Assembly (NCBI RefSeq): GCF_017908595.1
Contig: NZ_JAGKTL010000004.1
Location: 186,001 to 250,000, forward strand
Length of the DNA stretch: 64,000 nucleotides
Reading direction: 5' to 3'
Source: Rhodothermus bifroesti
GTDB lineage: Bacteria; Bacteroidota; Rhodothermia; Rhodothermales; Rhodothermaceae
Part shown: piece by piece, positions 28,596-37,471 of the stretch
Layout of the letters: each line of letters starts with the position of its first letter
How positions within the stretch are numbered: the stretch's first letter is position 1
Program-made: the position numbers and the translations under genes
The notes under the pieces: generated by a model
Database searches by the model: none
Told to the model about the DNA's origin: nothing
What the model saw: only the letters and a program-made list of their open reading frames with translations

Positions 28596-29489
28596 ATGGC
28601 TGCAACCACACTGTTTGCGTTGGCGCTGGCCCGCTTGCCTGAAGCCGATACAGCCACAGCAGGCTGGCTCGTACGGCATGTGTCGCGCTACGATGCCCTC
28701 CAACAGCATTCGCGCGAAAAGCTCCAGGAAGCCCTAGCCGACCGGCCGGCTTCGGCGCGCTTGGTTGCTTTTCTTTACAACACCAGCCTTATGGAACAGC
28801 AGCTGGCGCAAGCGCGCTCAGAGCTGGCGAATCTGATCACGCGGCGGATACGCGTCCTCACCCCCAGTGACCCCGCCTGGCCTGCAGGACTAGAAGCACT
28901 ACCTCCCGAGTGGCGTCCTTTTTTGCTTTTCGCTTACGGTAACTTAGACGTGCTCGAGCAGCCTCGCATTGCCTTACTGGCTCGGCCACCGCTTTCGGAA
29001 AGTGCTTACGACCGGGCCCAAGACCTCGTGTTACATGCGATCGACGCGGGCTGCATTCCGGTTACTGGAGCAACTACGGGCTTCGACGTAGCCTTGCAGA
29101 AGCTCTGCCACAACGCTGCTCCACCTCGAGCTGCCATTATGGTGACCAACGCCGGCCTAGCCCAGTTGCTGCCGCCAATTCGTCCGGTCGCAACAGCCAC
29201 GTTACGTGCTGGGGGACTTTTGCTGTCCCCATTTCTTATGGAGCAACCGCCCAGCGACACACGGGACGAACAACGGGCCCTAGTGCAAGCTGCACTAGCC
29301 CAGGCCGTAGTGTTTGTAGAACCCCGCGAGGAAACGCCAGAGCAACGGGCCCTTGAATGGGCCATTCAAGCCAATCGCCCTGTCTTTGGCATCAGTACCC
29401 GCACGCTGCCCGAAGTACATCCTGTCCGAGATGCGGTAGATTTTGAATGGGTCGTCGAAGCAGCCCGCCGCGCCCTGATGCCATCATGA
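28596..29489 (+). CDS. DprA/Smf-like Rossmann protein, degenerate
   Basis: The protein has 297 residues and the layout of DprA. An N-terminal helical part comes first, then LTPSDPAWPAGLEALPPEWRP (compare YP-x2-L-x2-I-x-DPP-x2-L), FAYGNLDVLEQPRIALLARPPLS, and AIDAGCIPVTGATTGFDVALQKL (compare vvSGlA-x-GID). GLLLSPFLMEQPPSDTRDEQRALV comes last (compare liSE-x-P...RNRiiaaLs). Key DprA residues are altered: GxR is ARP and RNR is DEQ. DprA loads RecA on incoming single-stranded DNA during transformation; this copy may have lost or changed that role. It is coupled to the next gene by ATGA. Confidence 0.65.
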   Translation: MAATTLFALALARLPEADTATAGWLVRHVSRYDALQQHSREKLQEALADRPASARLVAFLYNTSLMEQQLAQARSELANLITRRIRVLTPSDPAWPAGLEALPPEWRPFLLFAYGNLDVLEQPRIALLARPPLSESAYDRAQDLVLHAIDAGCIPVTGATTGFDVALQKLCHNAAPPRAAIMVTNAGLAQLLPPIRPVATATLRAGGLLLSPFLMEQPPSDTRDEQRALVQAALAQAVVFVEPREETPEQRALEWAIQANRPVFGISTRTLPEVHPVRDAVDFEWVVEAARRALMPS

Positions 29490-30403
29490 AACCGCTGCTT
29501 CAGGTGTTATGGGTGTTTCTCGATGGGGTTGGCCTAGGGCCCGTGCATGCACGCAACCCCCTGAGCAGCTTTCGCTGGCCTGCTTTAATGGAACTTGCTG
29601 GTGGTCAAGCCTGGAGCCTAGAAACACGGCCACGCTTTGGTAGCACACAGCTTTTTTTGCCTATCGACGCTACCTTGGGCGTTGCAGGCTTGCCCCAAAG
29701 TGGCACTGGACAGGCCACGCTGCTAACCGGATTTAACTGTGCCCGCATCGCAGGCCGGCATTACGGACCCTATCCGCACTCACGCACACACAGCGTGCTA
29801 GCCCGCTACAACGTTTTTCGACGATTGCAAAACCGCCAGCGCAGCGTTGCCTTTGTCAATGCTTATCCCCCAACCTTTTTTACGCAGGCACGCATGCGCA
29901 ATCGCTGGAATGTAACAGCACGCTGCTGCTTAGAGGCTGGTGTCATGCTTCGGGATCTGCAAGCCCTGGCGAAGGGAAACGCCCTAGCCGCCGATCTAAC
30001 AGGACAAAGGCTCCGCGACGCCGGCTTTATGGTTACAGTCATTGATGAAACCCAAGCAGCCCACCGCCTGATGCATATAGCCACAAACCATGCCTTTACG
30101 CTATTGGAGTACTTTCTCACCGATCAGGCCGGCCATAGCCAAGATATGGCTGAAGCTTATCGCGTGCTTGCTTCACTGGATCGATTTTTTGCGGCGCTGC
30201 TGGACTTGCTGGACCCCAAGCAACAACTCTTGCTGGTCACCAGCGATCACGGCAATTTAGAAGACCTGCGTGCGCGCACGCACACACGCAACCCTGTACC
30301 GCTGGCAGCTTGGGGCCAAGGGGCTATGCATTTTCGGCATGCGCGTGATTTGCGCGACATCACACCTACAATTGTAGCCCTTCTTAAAGCAGCTAGGGCC
30401 TAG
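29486..30403 (+). CDS. Metalloenzyme of the alkaline phosphatase superfamily (phosphopentomutase/PGM-like)
   Basis: About 305 residues from the ATG at 29486, which overlaps the preceding stop (ATGA). Metal and nucleophile motifs are visible: VFLDGVGLG near the start (metal Asp), GTGQATLLTG (Thr nucleophile position), LTDQAGHSQD, and TSDHGNLED (Asp-His). There is no signal peptide, so it should act in the cytosol. The family includes cofactor-independent phosphoglycerate mutase and nucleotide pyrophosphatase-like enzymes. The short length suggests an uncharacterised subgroup, so no substrate is proposed. It overlaps the convergent S46 gene by 11 bases. Confidence 0.8.
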   Translation: MKPLLQVLWVFLDGVGLGPVHARNPLSSFRWPALMELAGGQAWSLETRPRFGSTQLFLPIDATLGVAGLPQSGTGQATLLTGFNCARIAGRHYGPYPHSRTHSVLARYNVFRRLQNRQRSVAFVNAYPPTFFTQARMRNRWNVTARCCLEAGVMLRDLQALAKGNALAADLTGQRLRDAGFMVTVIDETQAAHRLMHIATNHAFTLLEYFLTDQAGHSQDMAEAYRVLASLDRFFAALLDLLDPKQQLLLVTSDHGNLEDLRARTHTRNPVPLAAWGQGAMHFRHARDLRDITPTIVALLKAARA

Positions 30404-32663
30404 TAGCTTCAACAGCGGACTCAGCCTCAAGCAACCGTCCTGTGACAAGCTCCACCACCAGCCGGTCGGCTCCATACACATGGCGTAACGCTTCAAGCAC
30501 GCCGCGACTGTCAACAGCTACAGCTCGGGCGCGCTCGGGCAGATAAAGATATTCAGCCGCCAGACCTTCCATATTGCTGTCAAACACCACGCCTACCAAG
30601 CGCAGATCGCGGTCAACCAGAGGCGAACCGGAGCTGCCCCCCGAAATATCGGTACTGGCCGCTAGGTTAAAGGGCGTAGCCCGCACAAAGGCTTCTGAAG
30701 GCGTTAGCCATCGGGCAGGCAGATTCCAGGGTCCACGTCCTTCAAAGCTGTAAAACCGGTCATAAAGCCCCAAAAACGTGGTAAACGCTGGCGCCAGCGT
30801 GCCGTTGTACGGATAGCCTTCGATGCGGCCATCGGCAATGCGCAGCGTTCCCGTGCCATCGGGCGGCACAAGGTGGCCGTAAACATGAAAACGCAACGCA
30901 GCTAGGCGGGCATTAAGATAGCGCTCCCGCGCCTCGAGCTGATCTAGTTGCTGCCCTAGCGTAAAGTATAGAGGTCCAAGCACTTCGATAACGGGCACAG
31001 AGGGGTCTTTGCTGCGCAGGTACCCTTCTTTGAGCAACCGGGCAAAACTACTGGAATCCTTAAGCGCACTGCGGGCTACCAGGTCGCGAGCTACTTCGGC
31101 CGGCGTGCGATTCCCCAAAAGCTGCTGCACACTTGGGTGCTGGAGCCCTAAATAGTCGCGCAGCTCTTCCAAGCGCGCCGTGATGTATCCCACCTCCACC
31201 GAATCGGGCCAGTCTCGAATTTGTAAGGCCTCTTTGCGCACTTCTTCTAGGCGTTCGGGTGAAACACCCCGCTGACGCATCAGCTCATAGGCATAGCCAT
31301 AGAGGGCCCGCAGCAGAATATGTGAACTCAACAGCGTGCTGGAGCCGAAGAATTCAAAAGCAGCAGCCTGCGAGGCCGCTGCAGCCTTACTCCGCTGGAG
31401 TATCTCAAGCTGCGCAAACAGATTGCCATAGCGGTTGCGCAGCGAGTCGCTACGCATCATGGCTTGCCGCAGCGAATCTTCGGCAGCCTTTTTTCGGGCC
31501 AAAAGGTAGGCATCGCGCAAGCCTTCAAGCTGCCCTTCGGCAGCCTTGATCGCGTTCCTGATGGCAAAATACACGCTGCGCAATCCGTAGTGGTCGGCCG
31601 AATCGGGATACTGCTGCACATAGGTTTCCAACACACGCGCCCTTCGGCGCAACAGCCGAAGCCGCTGAGGCAACGTGTAGTCGCGCGCAAACGTAAGCTG
31701 ACTGGCTGTGGTGTGGCGTTGCGTAGGCCCGGGATTGCCTATGGCAAAAACCAGCTGCCCCGCCTGAGCACCTTCCGTACTCCAGGGAAAATGCCATGGA
31801 CTCTGCAGTGGCTGACCATGCGCATTATAGATGCGCAGAAAGCTGACGTCAAAGCTGTAGCGTGGATACGTAAAATTGTCAAAGTCACCGCCAAAATACC
31901 CAATGCGGAGCTCGGGCGTCATCACCAGCCGCACGTCGTAATAGCGACGCCAAGTATAAGCTGTATAACGCGCACCATAATAGAGGGATACGATCTCAAC
32001 CTGCAGCGTGGTGTCTCGCCCTCGTGCTTCTGCGGTCAGTTGTTGCTTGAGACGCTCTATGCGACGATTACGTAGACGCTCTCGTTCTACGTCGTCGCGG
32101 ATTTCATCTAAGCCGCGCACAATGGCTTCGGTTACGTCGCGAGCCTCTAGGAGCTGCTCTGCATACACGCCGGGCAATCGTCGCTCGTCGCCAAGCGAAT
32201 CGGCATAGAAACCCTGCTCCAGCAAGGCCTCGCCAGGGCGCTCAATGCGGTCGAGACTCTCCCAGGTGCAGTGATGATTGGTTACCACCAGTCCATGAGG
32301 CGAAACGAAAGCCCCCGTACAGCGGCCGCTTTCAAAAACCAGGCGCAACGTTCCCAGGCGAGCTTGGGCCAACCAGGCCGAATCGGGCCGAAAACCATAG
32401 GTTGTCTCCCAATAGTCCAGAGGGGGATTTTCAAACGTCCAGAGCCGCCCCCAATCGAAACGCCCAGCACGTACGGTATCGGGTATCCGCTCATCCGAAG
32501 CCTCTGCGCGTACCGAAGCTGAAGTCGTATCGACTTCGGTTACCAGCGGCGGCACGTCAACCAGTCGCGCCGTCTCACGCGGACCAGCGCAGCGCAGGCT
32601 CAGGAGGCCCAGCGTAAAGCTGAGCCCCCAAAGCCCTAAGCGATGTGCTATAGCAGATTTCAC
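30393..32663 (-). CDS. S46 family dipeptidyl peptidase (DPP7/DPP11 type), Ser at the specificity position
   Basis: The protein has 756 residues starting with GTG at 32663, overlapping the upstream S46 stop (GTGA). An N-terminal hydrophobic signal ends at a Cys (LLSLRC), so it may be a lipoprotein, though the lipobox is poor. The catalytic His is in GLVVTNHHCTWES. The nucleophile Ser is in ISGGSSGSPLVD. The residue 18 after the nucleophile, which sets P1 preference in the family (Gly in DPP7, Arg in DPP11), is Ser here (FDSNMEG). These chymotrypsin-fold exopeptidases remove dipeptides from exported peptides in the periplasm. Second of a tandem pair. Confidence 0.93.
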   Translation of the reverse strand: MKSAIAHRLGLWGLSFTLGLLSLRCAGPRETARLVDVPPLVTEVDTTSASVRAEASDERIPDTVRAGRFDWGRLWTFENPPLDYWETTYGFRPDSAWLAQARLGTLRLVFESGRCTGAFVSPHGLVVTNHHCTWESLDRIERPGEALLEQGFYADSLGDERRLPGVYAEQLLEARDVTEAIVRGLDEIRDDVERERLRNRRIERLKQQLTAEARGRDTTLQVEIVSLYYGARYTAYTWRRYYDVRLVMTPELRIGYFGGDFDNFTYPRYSFDVSFLRIYNAHGQPLQSPWHFPWSTEGAQAGQLVFAIGNPGPTQRHTTASQLTFARDYTLPQRLRLLRRRARVLETYVQQYPDSADHYGLRSVYFAIRNAIKAAEGQLEGLRDAYLLARKKAAEDSLRQAMMRSDSLRNRYGNLFAQLEILQRSKAAAASQAAAFEFFGSSTLLSSHILLRALYGYAYELMRQRGVSPERLEEVRKEALQIRDWPDSVEVGYITARLEELRDYLGLQHPSVQQLLGNRTPAEVARDLVARSALKDSSSFARLLKEGYLRSKDPSVPVIEVLGPLYFTLGQQLDQLEARERYLNARLAALRFHVYGHLVPPDGTGTLRIADGRIEGYPYNGTLAPAFTTFLGLYDRFYSFEGRGPWNLPARWLTPSEAFVRATPFNLAASTDISGGSSGSPLVDRDLRLVGVVFDSNMEGLAAEYLYLPERARAVAVDSRGVLEALRHVYGADRLVVELVTGRLLEAESAVEATRP

Positions 32664-34912
32664 GGTGCCTTCTGGCTCATGCGCGCATCGGCTTCCTCTT
32701 CAGTGCCGACCACCTCCCCGGTGGTCAGTTCCAGCACCAAACGATCAGCATCATAGATCTCGTCAAGCGCCTCCAAGATGCCTCGCACGTCGACTGCCAC
32801 TGCCCGCATGCCTCGATCGGGCAGATAGATGTAATCGGCGGGTAAGCTCTCGATGTTGCCATCAAAGACCAATCCCACCACTTCAAGCTTGGCGTTAATG
32901 ACAGGAGAGCCCGAGTTGCCGCCGATAATGTCGGCCGTAGCCACAAAGTTCAGCGGGGTAGAACGGTCAAAGGTCTCTGAGGGATGGAGCCAGCGCTCCG
33001 GCAGCGTCCAATCGGTGGCTGGGCCAAAAGCGTAGTAGCGGTCGTACAACCCGTAAAACGTTGTGTATGGGGGCGCTAGCGTGCCGTTGTAGGTGTAGCC
33101 TTTGACCACCCCATCGGCAATGCGCAACGAAAAGGTAGCATCGGGAGGTACAGCAGTACCATAGACCTCGTAACGCGCCCGTCCAAGCTGGCTGGCGATC
33201 TCCTGCTGCTGCGCGGAGATCCCTGCCCAGGCGCTCTGGAACGCTTGGAAACGTGGCCATACTGCTGCAACCAAGGCAACGGCCGGATCCTCCAGCGTAA
33301 GCGTGCCAGAGGCCAGCGCCTGCGCCGCTTGCGCCGAATCGGCCAAGACCGAATGGGCCACAATGTGCTGGGCAACCTCTTCAGGATCCCGCCCCTGCAG
33401 GATTTGCTGCACTACTGGACTACTGGCTCCAAAGTAATGCACAAAGTCCTCTAGGCGCGCTTTGAGGTAGCGCCATTGCACACCTTTGGGCTGGTCTTCA
33501 ACGCTAAGGATCTGCTGGCGCAGCTCAGCGAGCATCTCCTCCGAAGCTCCAACCTGCTTTCGGCTAGCGTAGATAAACGCCAAAATAGCGCGGCGCTCCA
33601 CCGTACTGCTTAGGCTACTGCCCGGGTTAAATCCGAGAAAAGCCTGAAGCTCCGTCGCATACGTGCGCTGCTGACGAACGAGCTCAGCCATTCGGTCAAA
33701 TAGGGGATCATAGGTTTGCGCCAATGTTGAATCGCGCTGCAACGCTTCGCGAAAGCGACGCTCCGCATCACGCCGCCGGGCAATAATGTAAGGATCCCGC
33801 AGGCCTTTAACACGGCCTGTGTAGAGCTTTTCGGCATTGCTGAGCGAGAAAATTTCATTGCGCACCTGCTCACGCTCCGAGCCCTCGGGTAGCCCTTGTA
33901 GGTGCTCCTGAAGAGCAGCCATGCGCGTCTGGATCAACCGCAAAATGGCTGGCTCCAGCACATCGCGCCGGAACTCAAGTTGCGCCACGGTTTGCAAGCG
34001 ACTCGTGGAACCAGGGTTACCGATCACAAAAACAGCATCCCCTTCTTTAACCCCTTCCTGGCTCCAGCGAAAGTAATGTGGCGTGCGCATTGGCCGGCCA
34101 TTTTCGTCGTAGACCCGGAAAAACGTCACATCGAGCGCATAGCGCGGATAGGTAAAATTGTCCGGATCGCCACCAAAGTATCCCAATTGTAACTCAGGTG
34201 CCATTACCAACCGCAAGTCGCGATAGCGCCGGAAAATATACGCTGAGTATTTTGCGCCGTTGTAAAGCGAGATAACCTCGACTACATAGCCTGCTTCCTC
34301 ACCGCCTTTTTCTTCCAAAAGGCGTTGCTCAAGCGCTTCAATGGCTTGCTGGCGGGCCATAGCCCGCTCGGCATCGGTCTCAGCGCCTTCCAGTGCCGCA
34401 TAGACTTCATGAGTCACGTCCCGGATTTCAATGAGCTGGTCGACATAGTAGTCCTCAGCCCGGCGCTCTTCGGCAAGGGAACGGGCATAAAATCCATGGT
34501 CTAGCAGGTTTTCTCCGGGCTGACTGACTGCTACAATGGCTTCGCGGGCGCAGTGGTGGTTGGTCATCACCAAACCATTAGGCGACACAAAAGAGGCAGA
34601 GCAGTTCGGCAAGCGAAGTGCCCCTAAACGTGCCTCGCGAAACCAGTTCGAATCGGGACGAAAACCATAGGCTTCGGCAAAATAGGCGATCGGCGGATCT
34701 TCAAACGTCCACATCTTGCCGTTGTCAAAACGCCCAGCCTGCACGGTGTCGGAAGCCAACACAGCTGCTCCCGACGCCAGCACCTCAGGTACTACGGCAG
34801 GAGGTGGGGGCGCCGTGGAAGAAACCGCAGGAACAGTAGCAGAGGGACGACTGCTTGCGCATCCCCAAAACCAGATCAGGCTCAGGATGAGTAGCCCATC
34901 TACGCGTTTCAT
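32660..34912 (-). CDS. S46 family dipeptidyl peptidase, DPP7-like specificity residue
   Basis: About 750 residues from the ATG at 34912 (MKRVDGLLILSLIWFWGC). That start yields a lipoprotein-type signal with Cys at position 18 followed by a Pro/Ser/Ala-rich linker. The frame stays open upstream through the tRNA-Leu gene, but that part is not coding. The catalytic His is in GLVMTNHHCARE and the Ser in IGGNSGSPVIN. The +18 residue is Gly (FDGNIES), as in DPP7, which prefers hydrophobic P1. The following S46 paralogue is translationally coupled. Together the two probably have complementary cleavage preferences. Confidence 0.94.
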   Translation of the reverse strand: MKRVDGLLILSLIWFWGCASSRPSATVPAVSSTAPPPPAVVPEVLASGAAVLASDTVQAGRFDNGKMWTFEDPPIAYFAEAYGFRPDSNWFREARLGALRLPNCSASFVSPNGLVMTNHHCAREAIVAVSQPGENLLDHGFYARSLAEERRAEDYYVDQLIEIRDVTHEVYAALEGAETDAERAMARQQAIEALEQRLLEEKGGEEAGYVVEVISLYNGAKYSAYIFRRYRDLRLVMAPELQLGYFGGDPDNFTYPRYALDVTFFRVYDENGRPMRTPHYFRWSQEGVKEGDAVFVIGNPGSTSRLQTVAQLEFRRDVLEPAILRLIQTRMAALQEHLQGLPEGSEREQVRNEIFSLSNAEKLYTGRVKGLRDPYIIARRRDAERRFREALQRDSTLAQTYDPLFDRMAELVRQQRTYATELQAFLGFNPGSSLSSTVERRAILAFIYASRKQVGASEEMLAELRQQILSVEDQPKGVQWRYLKARLEDFVHYFGASSPVVQQILQGRDPEEVAQHIVAHSVLADSAQAAQALASGTLTLEDPAVALVAAVWPRFQAFQSAWAGISAQQQEIASQLGRARYEVYGTAVPPDATFSLRIADGVVKGYTYNGTLAPPYTTFYGLYDRYYAFGPATDWTLPERWLHPSETFDRSTPLNFVATADIIGGNSGSPVINAKLEVVGLVFDGNIESLPADYIYLPDRGMRAVAVDVRGILEALDEIYDADRLVLELTTGEVVGTEEEADARMSQKAP

Positions 34913-35004
34913 GGTCTTGCAACAATAGTTCATCGAAAGCTCTGAGCAGCGTATTGGAACCTGCCCAACAACTGGAATATATTTAAGGGCAATGTGTAAA
35001 GCAC

Positions 35005-35088
35005 GCGAAAGTGGCGGAACTGGTAGACGCGCGAGACTTAGGATCTCGTGGCCGCAAGGCCGTGGGGGTTCGAGTCCCCCCTTTCGCA
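35005..35088 (+). tRNA. tRNA-Leu (anticodon UAG)
   Basis: An 84-base class II tRNA. Acceptor GCGAAAG pairs with CTTTCGC, with discriminator A at 35088. The D arm is GCG...CGC. The anticodon stem CGAGA/TCTCG encloses loop CTTAGGA (anticodon TAG, reading CUA and other CUN codons). The long variable arm is GGCCGCAAGGCC, and the T arm is GGGGG-TTCGAGT-CCCCC. CCA is not encoded; CAA follows the discriminator. Confidence 0.97.
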
Positions 35089-35099
35089 CAACCAGTCTT

Positions 35100-36386
35100 T
35101 TAAACAGCCTCCAGCGCCTGCTCTAGATCTAAGATCAGATCCGCTGGATGCTCGATCCCTACAGAAAGCCGCACAAGATTTTCTCGAATCCCAATACGCC
35201 GCTGCTCTTCAGGGGGGACATCGGCATGCGTCATCGTCGCCGGATGCTCGGCCAGCGATTCAGTGCCTCCTAAGCTAACTGCTAGCTTAATCAGCTTCAG
35301 GCAATTTAGAAATCGGAAGGCTTCGGCCTCTCCTCCCCGAATTTCAAACGAAATCATGGCACCTGGGCTTTCACACTGGCGCTGAAAGACCTCCCACTGG
35401 GGGTCACTCGGCTGCAAATGGCCCAGATAGTAGACTTTTTCTACCTTGGGGTGCTCAGCCAGAAAGTCGGCCACGCGATGGGCATTACGGGCTTGCCGCT
35501 CCATGCGAATTTTGAGGGTTTCTAAGCTGCGCAGCAGCAGCCAACCTGTCCACGGCTCGGCCATTGAACCGGTAAACGTACGCGTGGCCTTAATCGCCTT
35601 GACAAGCTCACTTTTGCCCAAAACAGCTCCAGCAATAACGTCACTGTGGCCCCCAATGTACTTGGTCGCCGAATAGAGCACAAGATCAGCCCCATGCTTA
35701 AGCGGATGCTGCCAAAGCGGCCCCAAAAAGGTGTTGTCGACCAGGAGCAATGCGGGCCGCGCTGATTGCCCCAAGTCTCGAGTAATGCGTGCACAAGCTT
35801 GGAGATCCACAAGCCGATTGGTCGGGTTGGCCGGTGTTTCGACATACAGTACCCGAATCCGGTCAGCTATTCCCGCCGCCGCAATGCGCGCGCGGATTTC
35901 CTCCTCCGAAGCTCCAGCTAGAAAACCCACAGGCTGAATACCCCACTCGGGTAAGATGCGTTTGATCAGGTAGTCGGTACCTCCATAGAGTGGCTCACTG
36001 TGCAGCACCACATCGCCAGGACGCAAAAACGTGAGCAGTGTCGTACAAATGGCAGCCATGCCGCTCTGAAAGACGGCAGCTTCTTCAGCTTCATCCCAAA
36101 GCGTAAGCCGATCTTCGAGAATTTCGAGATCGGGATTATTCAAACGGCTATAGATGAGCCCAAGCTGCTCCGCCCGCTGCGGCTCACGCAATCCATAGGC
36201 CAGCTCGAAAAAGCGTTTACCCTCTTCTGCAGACTGAAAAACAAACGTCGAAGTTTGAAAGATAGGGCACTTGAGCGCTCCTTCCGACCATTCGGGTCGG
36301 TAGCCGTAACTCATCATTAAGCTTTCCGGGTGCAAACGATGGCCGTTAATTTCAGCCGGCCATTTGGGTCTGGGTCTACGCGGCAT
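35100..36386 (-). CDS. Cys/Met metabolism PLP enzyme (cystathionine gamma-synthase / methionine gamma-lyase family)
   Basis: About 428 residues from the ATG at 36386; a longer frame would need TTG at 36431. Signatures are CPIFQTSTFVFQSAEEG, IYSRLNNPDLEILEDRLTLWD (the Y-S-R-x2-N-P motif that binds PLP phosphate), HSEPLYGGTDYLI, and DNTFLGPLWQHPLKHGADLVLYSATKYIGGHSD with the PLP Lys. The C-terminus has SLGGTESLAEHPATMTHADV and VRLSVGIEHPADLILDL. The family covers gamma-synthases, gamma-lyases and O-acetylhomoserine enzymes. The N-terminal part (SYGYRPEWSEGALKCP) is of the type seen in 'cystathionine gamma-synthase family' proteins. The exact reaction cannot be decided. Confidence 0.9.
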   Translation of the reverse strand: MPRRPRPKWPAEINGHRLHPESLMMSYGYRPEWSEGALKCPIFQTSTFVFQSAEEGKRFFELAYGLREPQRAEQLGLIYSRLNNPDLEILEDRLTLWDEAEEAAVFQSGMAAICTTLLTFLRPGDVVLHSEPLYGGTDYLIKRILPEWGIQPVGFLAGASEEEIRARIAAAGIADRIRVLYVETPANPTNRLVDLQACARITRDLGQSARPALLLVDNTFLGPLWQHPLKHGADLVLYSATKYIGGHSDVIAGAVLGKSELVKAIKATRTFTGSMAEPWTGWLLLRSLETLKIRMERQARNAHRVADFLAEHPKVEKVYYLGHLQPSDPQWEVFQRQCESPGAMISFEIRGGEAEAFRFLNCLKLIKLAVSLGGTESLAEHPATMTHADVPPEEQRRIGIRENLVRLSVGIEHPADLILDLEQALEAV

Positions 36387-36462
36387 AACTTCAACTGGGT
36401 TTATATAAAACGAATCTGGAACCGCTTCCAATAAAATACAAAAACATTCCTTTGCTGCACGT

Positions 36463-37371
36463 TTATTGTGCCAGTTTGTTGTATTCCGACAAATGTGCGG
36501 GGTCCAGGTTGCTTAGCAACACAAAAGCCTCCTGCTGAAAGCGCGACCCCAAAAACACTGCAGCTAGCTCTTGATACTTGGCGGCAAAAAACAAGTCCAT
36601 CATATATGATCGGGCCAATTCTTGGTTTAGCCGTTCTATGGTGCGTAGCGTTTCGAGAATGGCTGCCCGTGCTTGATCAGGATCTTGTAGGAAATGGTCT
36701 AAGCCGTTAAAGTGATACTGAAAATAGGCCTGACGTAGCGGTCGGTATCGCGGATCAAGTAATTGGGTAATCAAAGCTACCCGGCTTCGATCGTCTCCTA
36801 TCGGGTTCCAACCACTGTTTGCGGCAGTTTGGGCTAGATCAGCAATTCGCCGTGCCCGCTCAAACAGCGGTGTGCCGCCCAGTTCACTAAACGTATCGTA
36901 ATCGTAACCCAGCATCACCAGCGCGTAGAAATCCAGTACCGAGCTTAACGGGTCAAAGCGTTCTGGATTGTAAATCAGCGGCGTGCCTTGCGGGTATTCG
37001 AACTCCCAGTTTGGATCGCTGAGTTGCAGCACCGTTGTGTATTGCAGCGTGCCATAAATAGGTCGGCGTGTAGCCAGCACCAGGCGTGCCCGAAAGCGCG
37101 TAAGCGTGACTGCCTCTTCAAAAAAGACCTGCAGGGTACAATCAACCCGCTCGATATCCTGAAACGCGTCGTCTGTCCAGCGCCGCTCGTTTAGGTAGCG
37201 CCGGATTTGGTCCTCCAGCTCACGCAAGTAATTGTACTGTGAGCCTTGAAGCTTTTGATAGTTGACCGAAACCGTACAGTTCAGCTCTTGTGCCCGCACG
37301 CCAGTTACACTGGCAATGCCGAGCAGCAAAAGCCACATCCCTATCCATTGGTATAAGCGCATCCAAGCCAT
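36463..37371 (-). CDS. DUF4835 protein, PorD-like type IX secretion-associated
   Basis: About 302 residues from the ATG at 37371 (a second ATG at 37362). These starts give a signal peptide with cleavage near VRAQ/ELNC, the usual N-terminus of the DUF4835 family. Family-type features are VSVNYQKLQGS near the mature start, LNERRWTDDAFQ, RPIYGTLQYTTVLQLSDPNWEFEY, and the middle LSSVLDFYALVMLGYDYDTFSELGGTPLFERARRI. DUF4835 members are annotated as PorD and linked to type IX secretion; the molecular role is unclear. It diverges from the PorV/PorQ-like gene, so both T9SS-related genes may share the 100-base region between. Confidence 0.85.
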   Translation of the reverse strand: MAWMRLYQWIGMWLLLLGIASVTGVRAQELNCTVSVNYQKLQGSQYNYLRELEDQIRRYLNERRWTDDAFQDIERVDCTLQVFFEEAVTLTRFRARLVLATRRPIYGTLQYTTVLQLSDPNWEFEYPQGTPLIYNPERFDPLSSVLDFYALVMLGYDYDTFSELGGTPLFERARRIADLAQTAANSGWNPIGDDRSRVALITQLLDPRYRPLRQAYFQYHFNGLDHFLQDPDQARAAILETLRTIERLNQELARSYMMDLFFAAKYQELAAVFLGSRFQQEAFVLLSNLDPAHLSEYNKLAQ

Positions 37372-37439
37372 AGCGCGGTATCGTACGGTTACTTGTGGCG
37401 TGGGTTTCCCAAAAGAATTGCGCCAAATTAGACTTTCAC

Positions 37440-37455
37440 CACACCGTAAGGTGTG
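37440..37455. promoter_or_regulatory. CACACC-GTAA-GGTGTG inverted repeat
   Basis: A perfect 6+6 palindrome with a 4-base centre, 16 bases before the ATG at 37472. It lies in the divergent region between the PorD-like and PorV/Q-like genes. It could be an operator or a leader hairpin. Confidence 0.35.
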
Positions 37456-37471
37456 TCTTCTTAAAAGGGTC

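Noticed and set aside
34913-35089. Upstream extension of the second S46 gene
   Set aside because: It reads through tRNA-Leu on the opposite strand; a lipoprotein signal begins at 34912.
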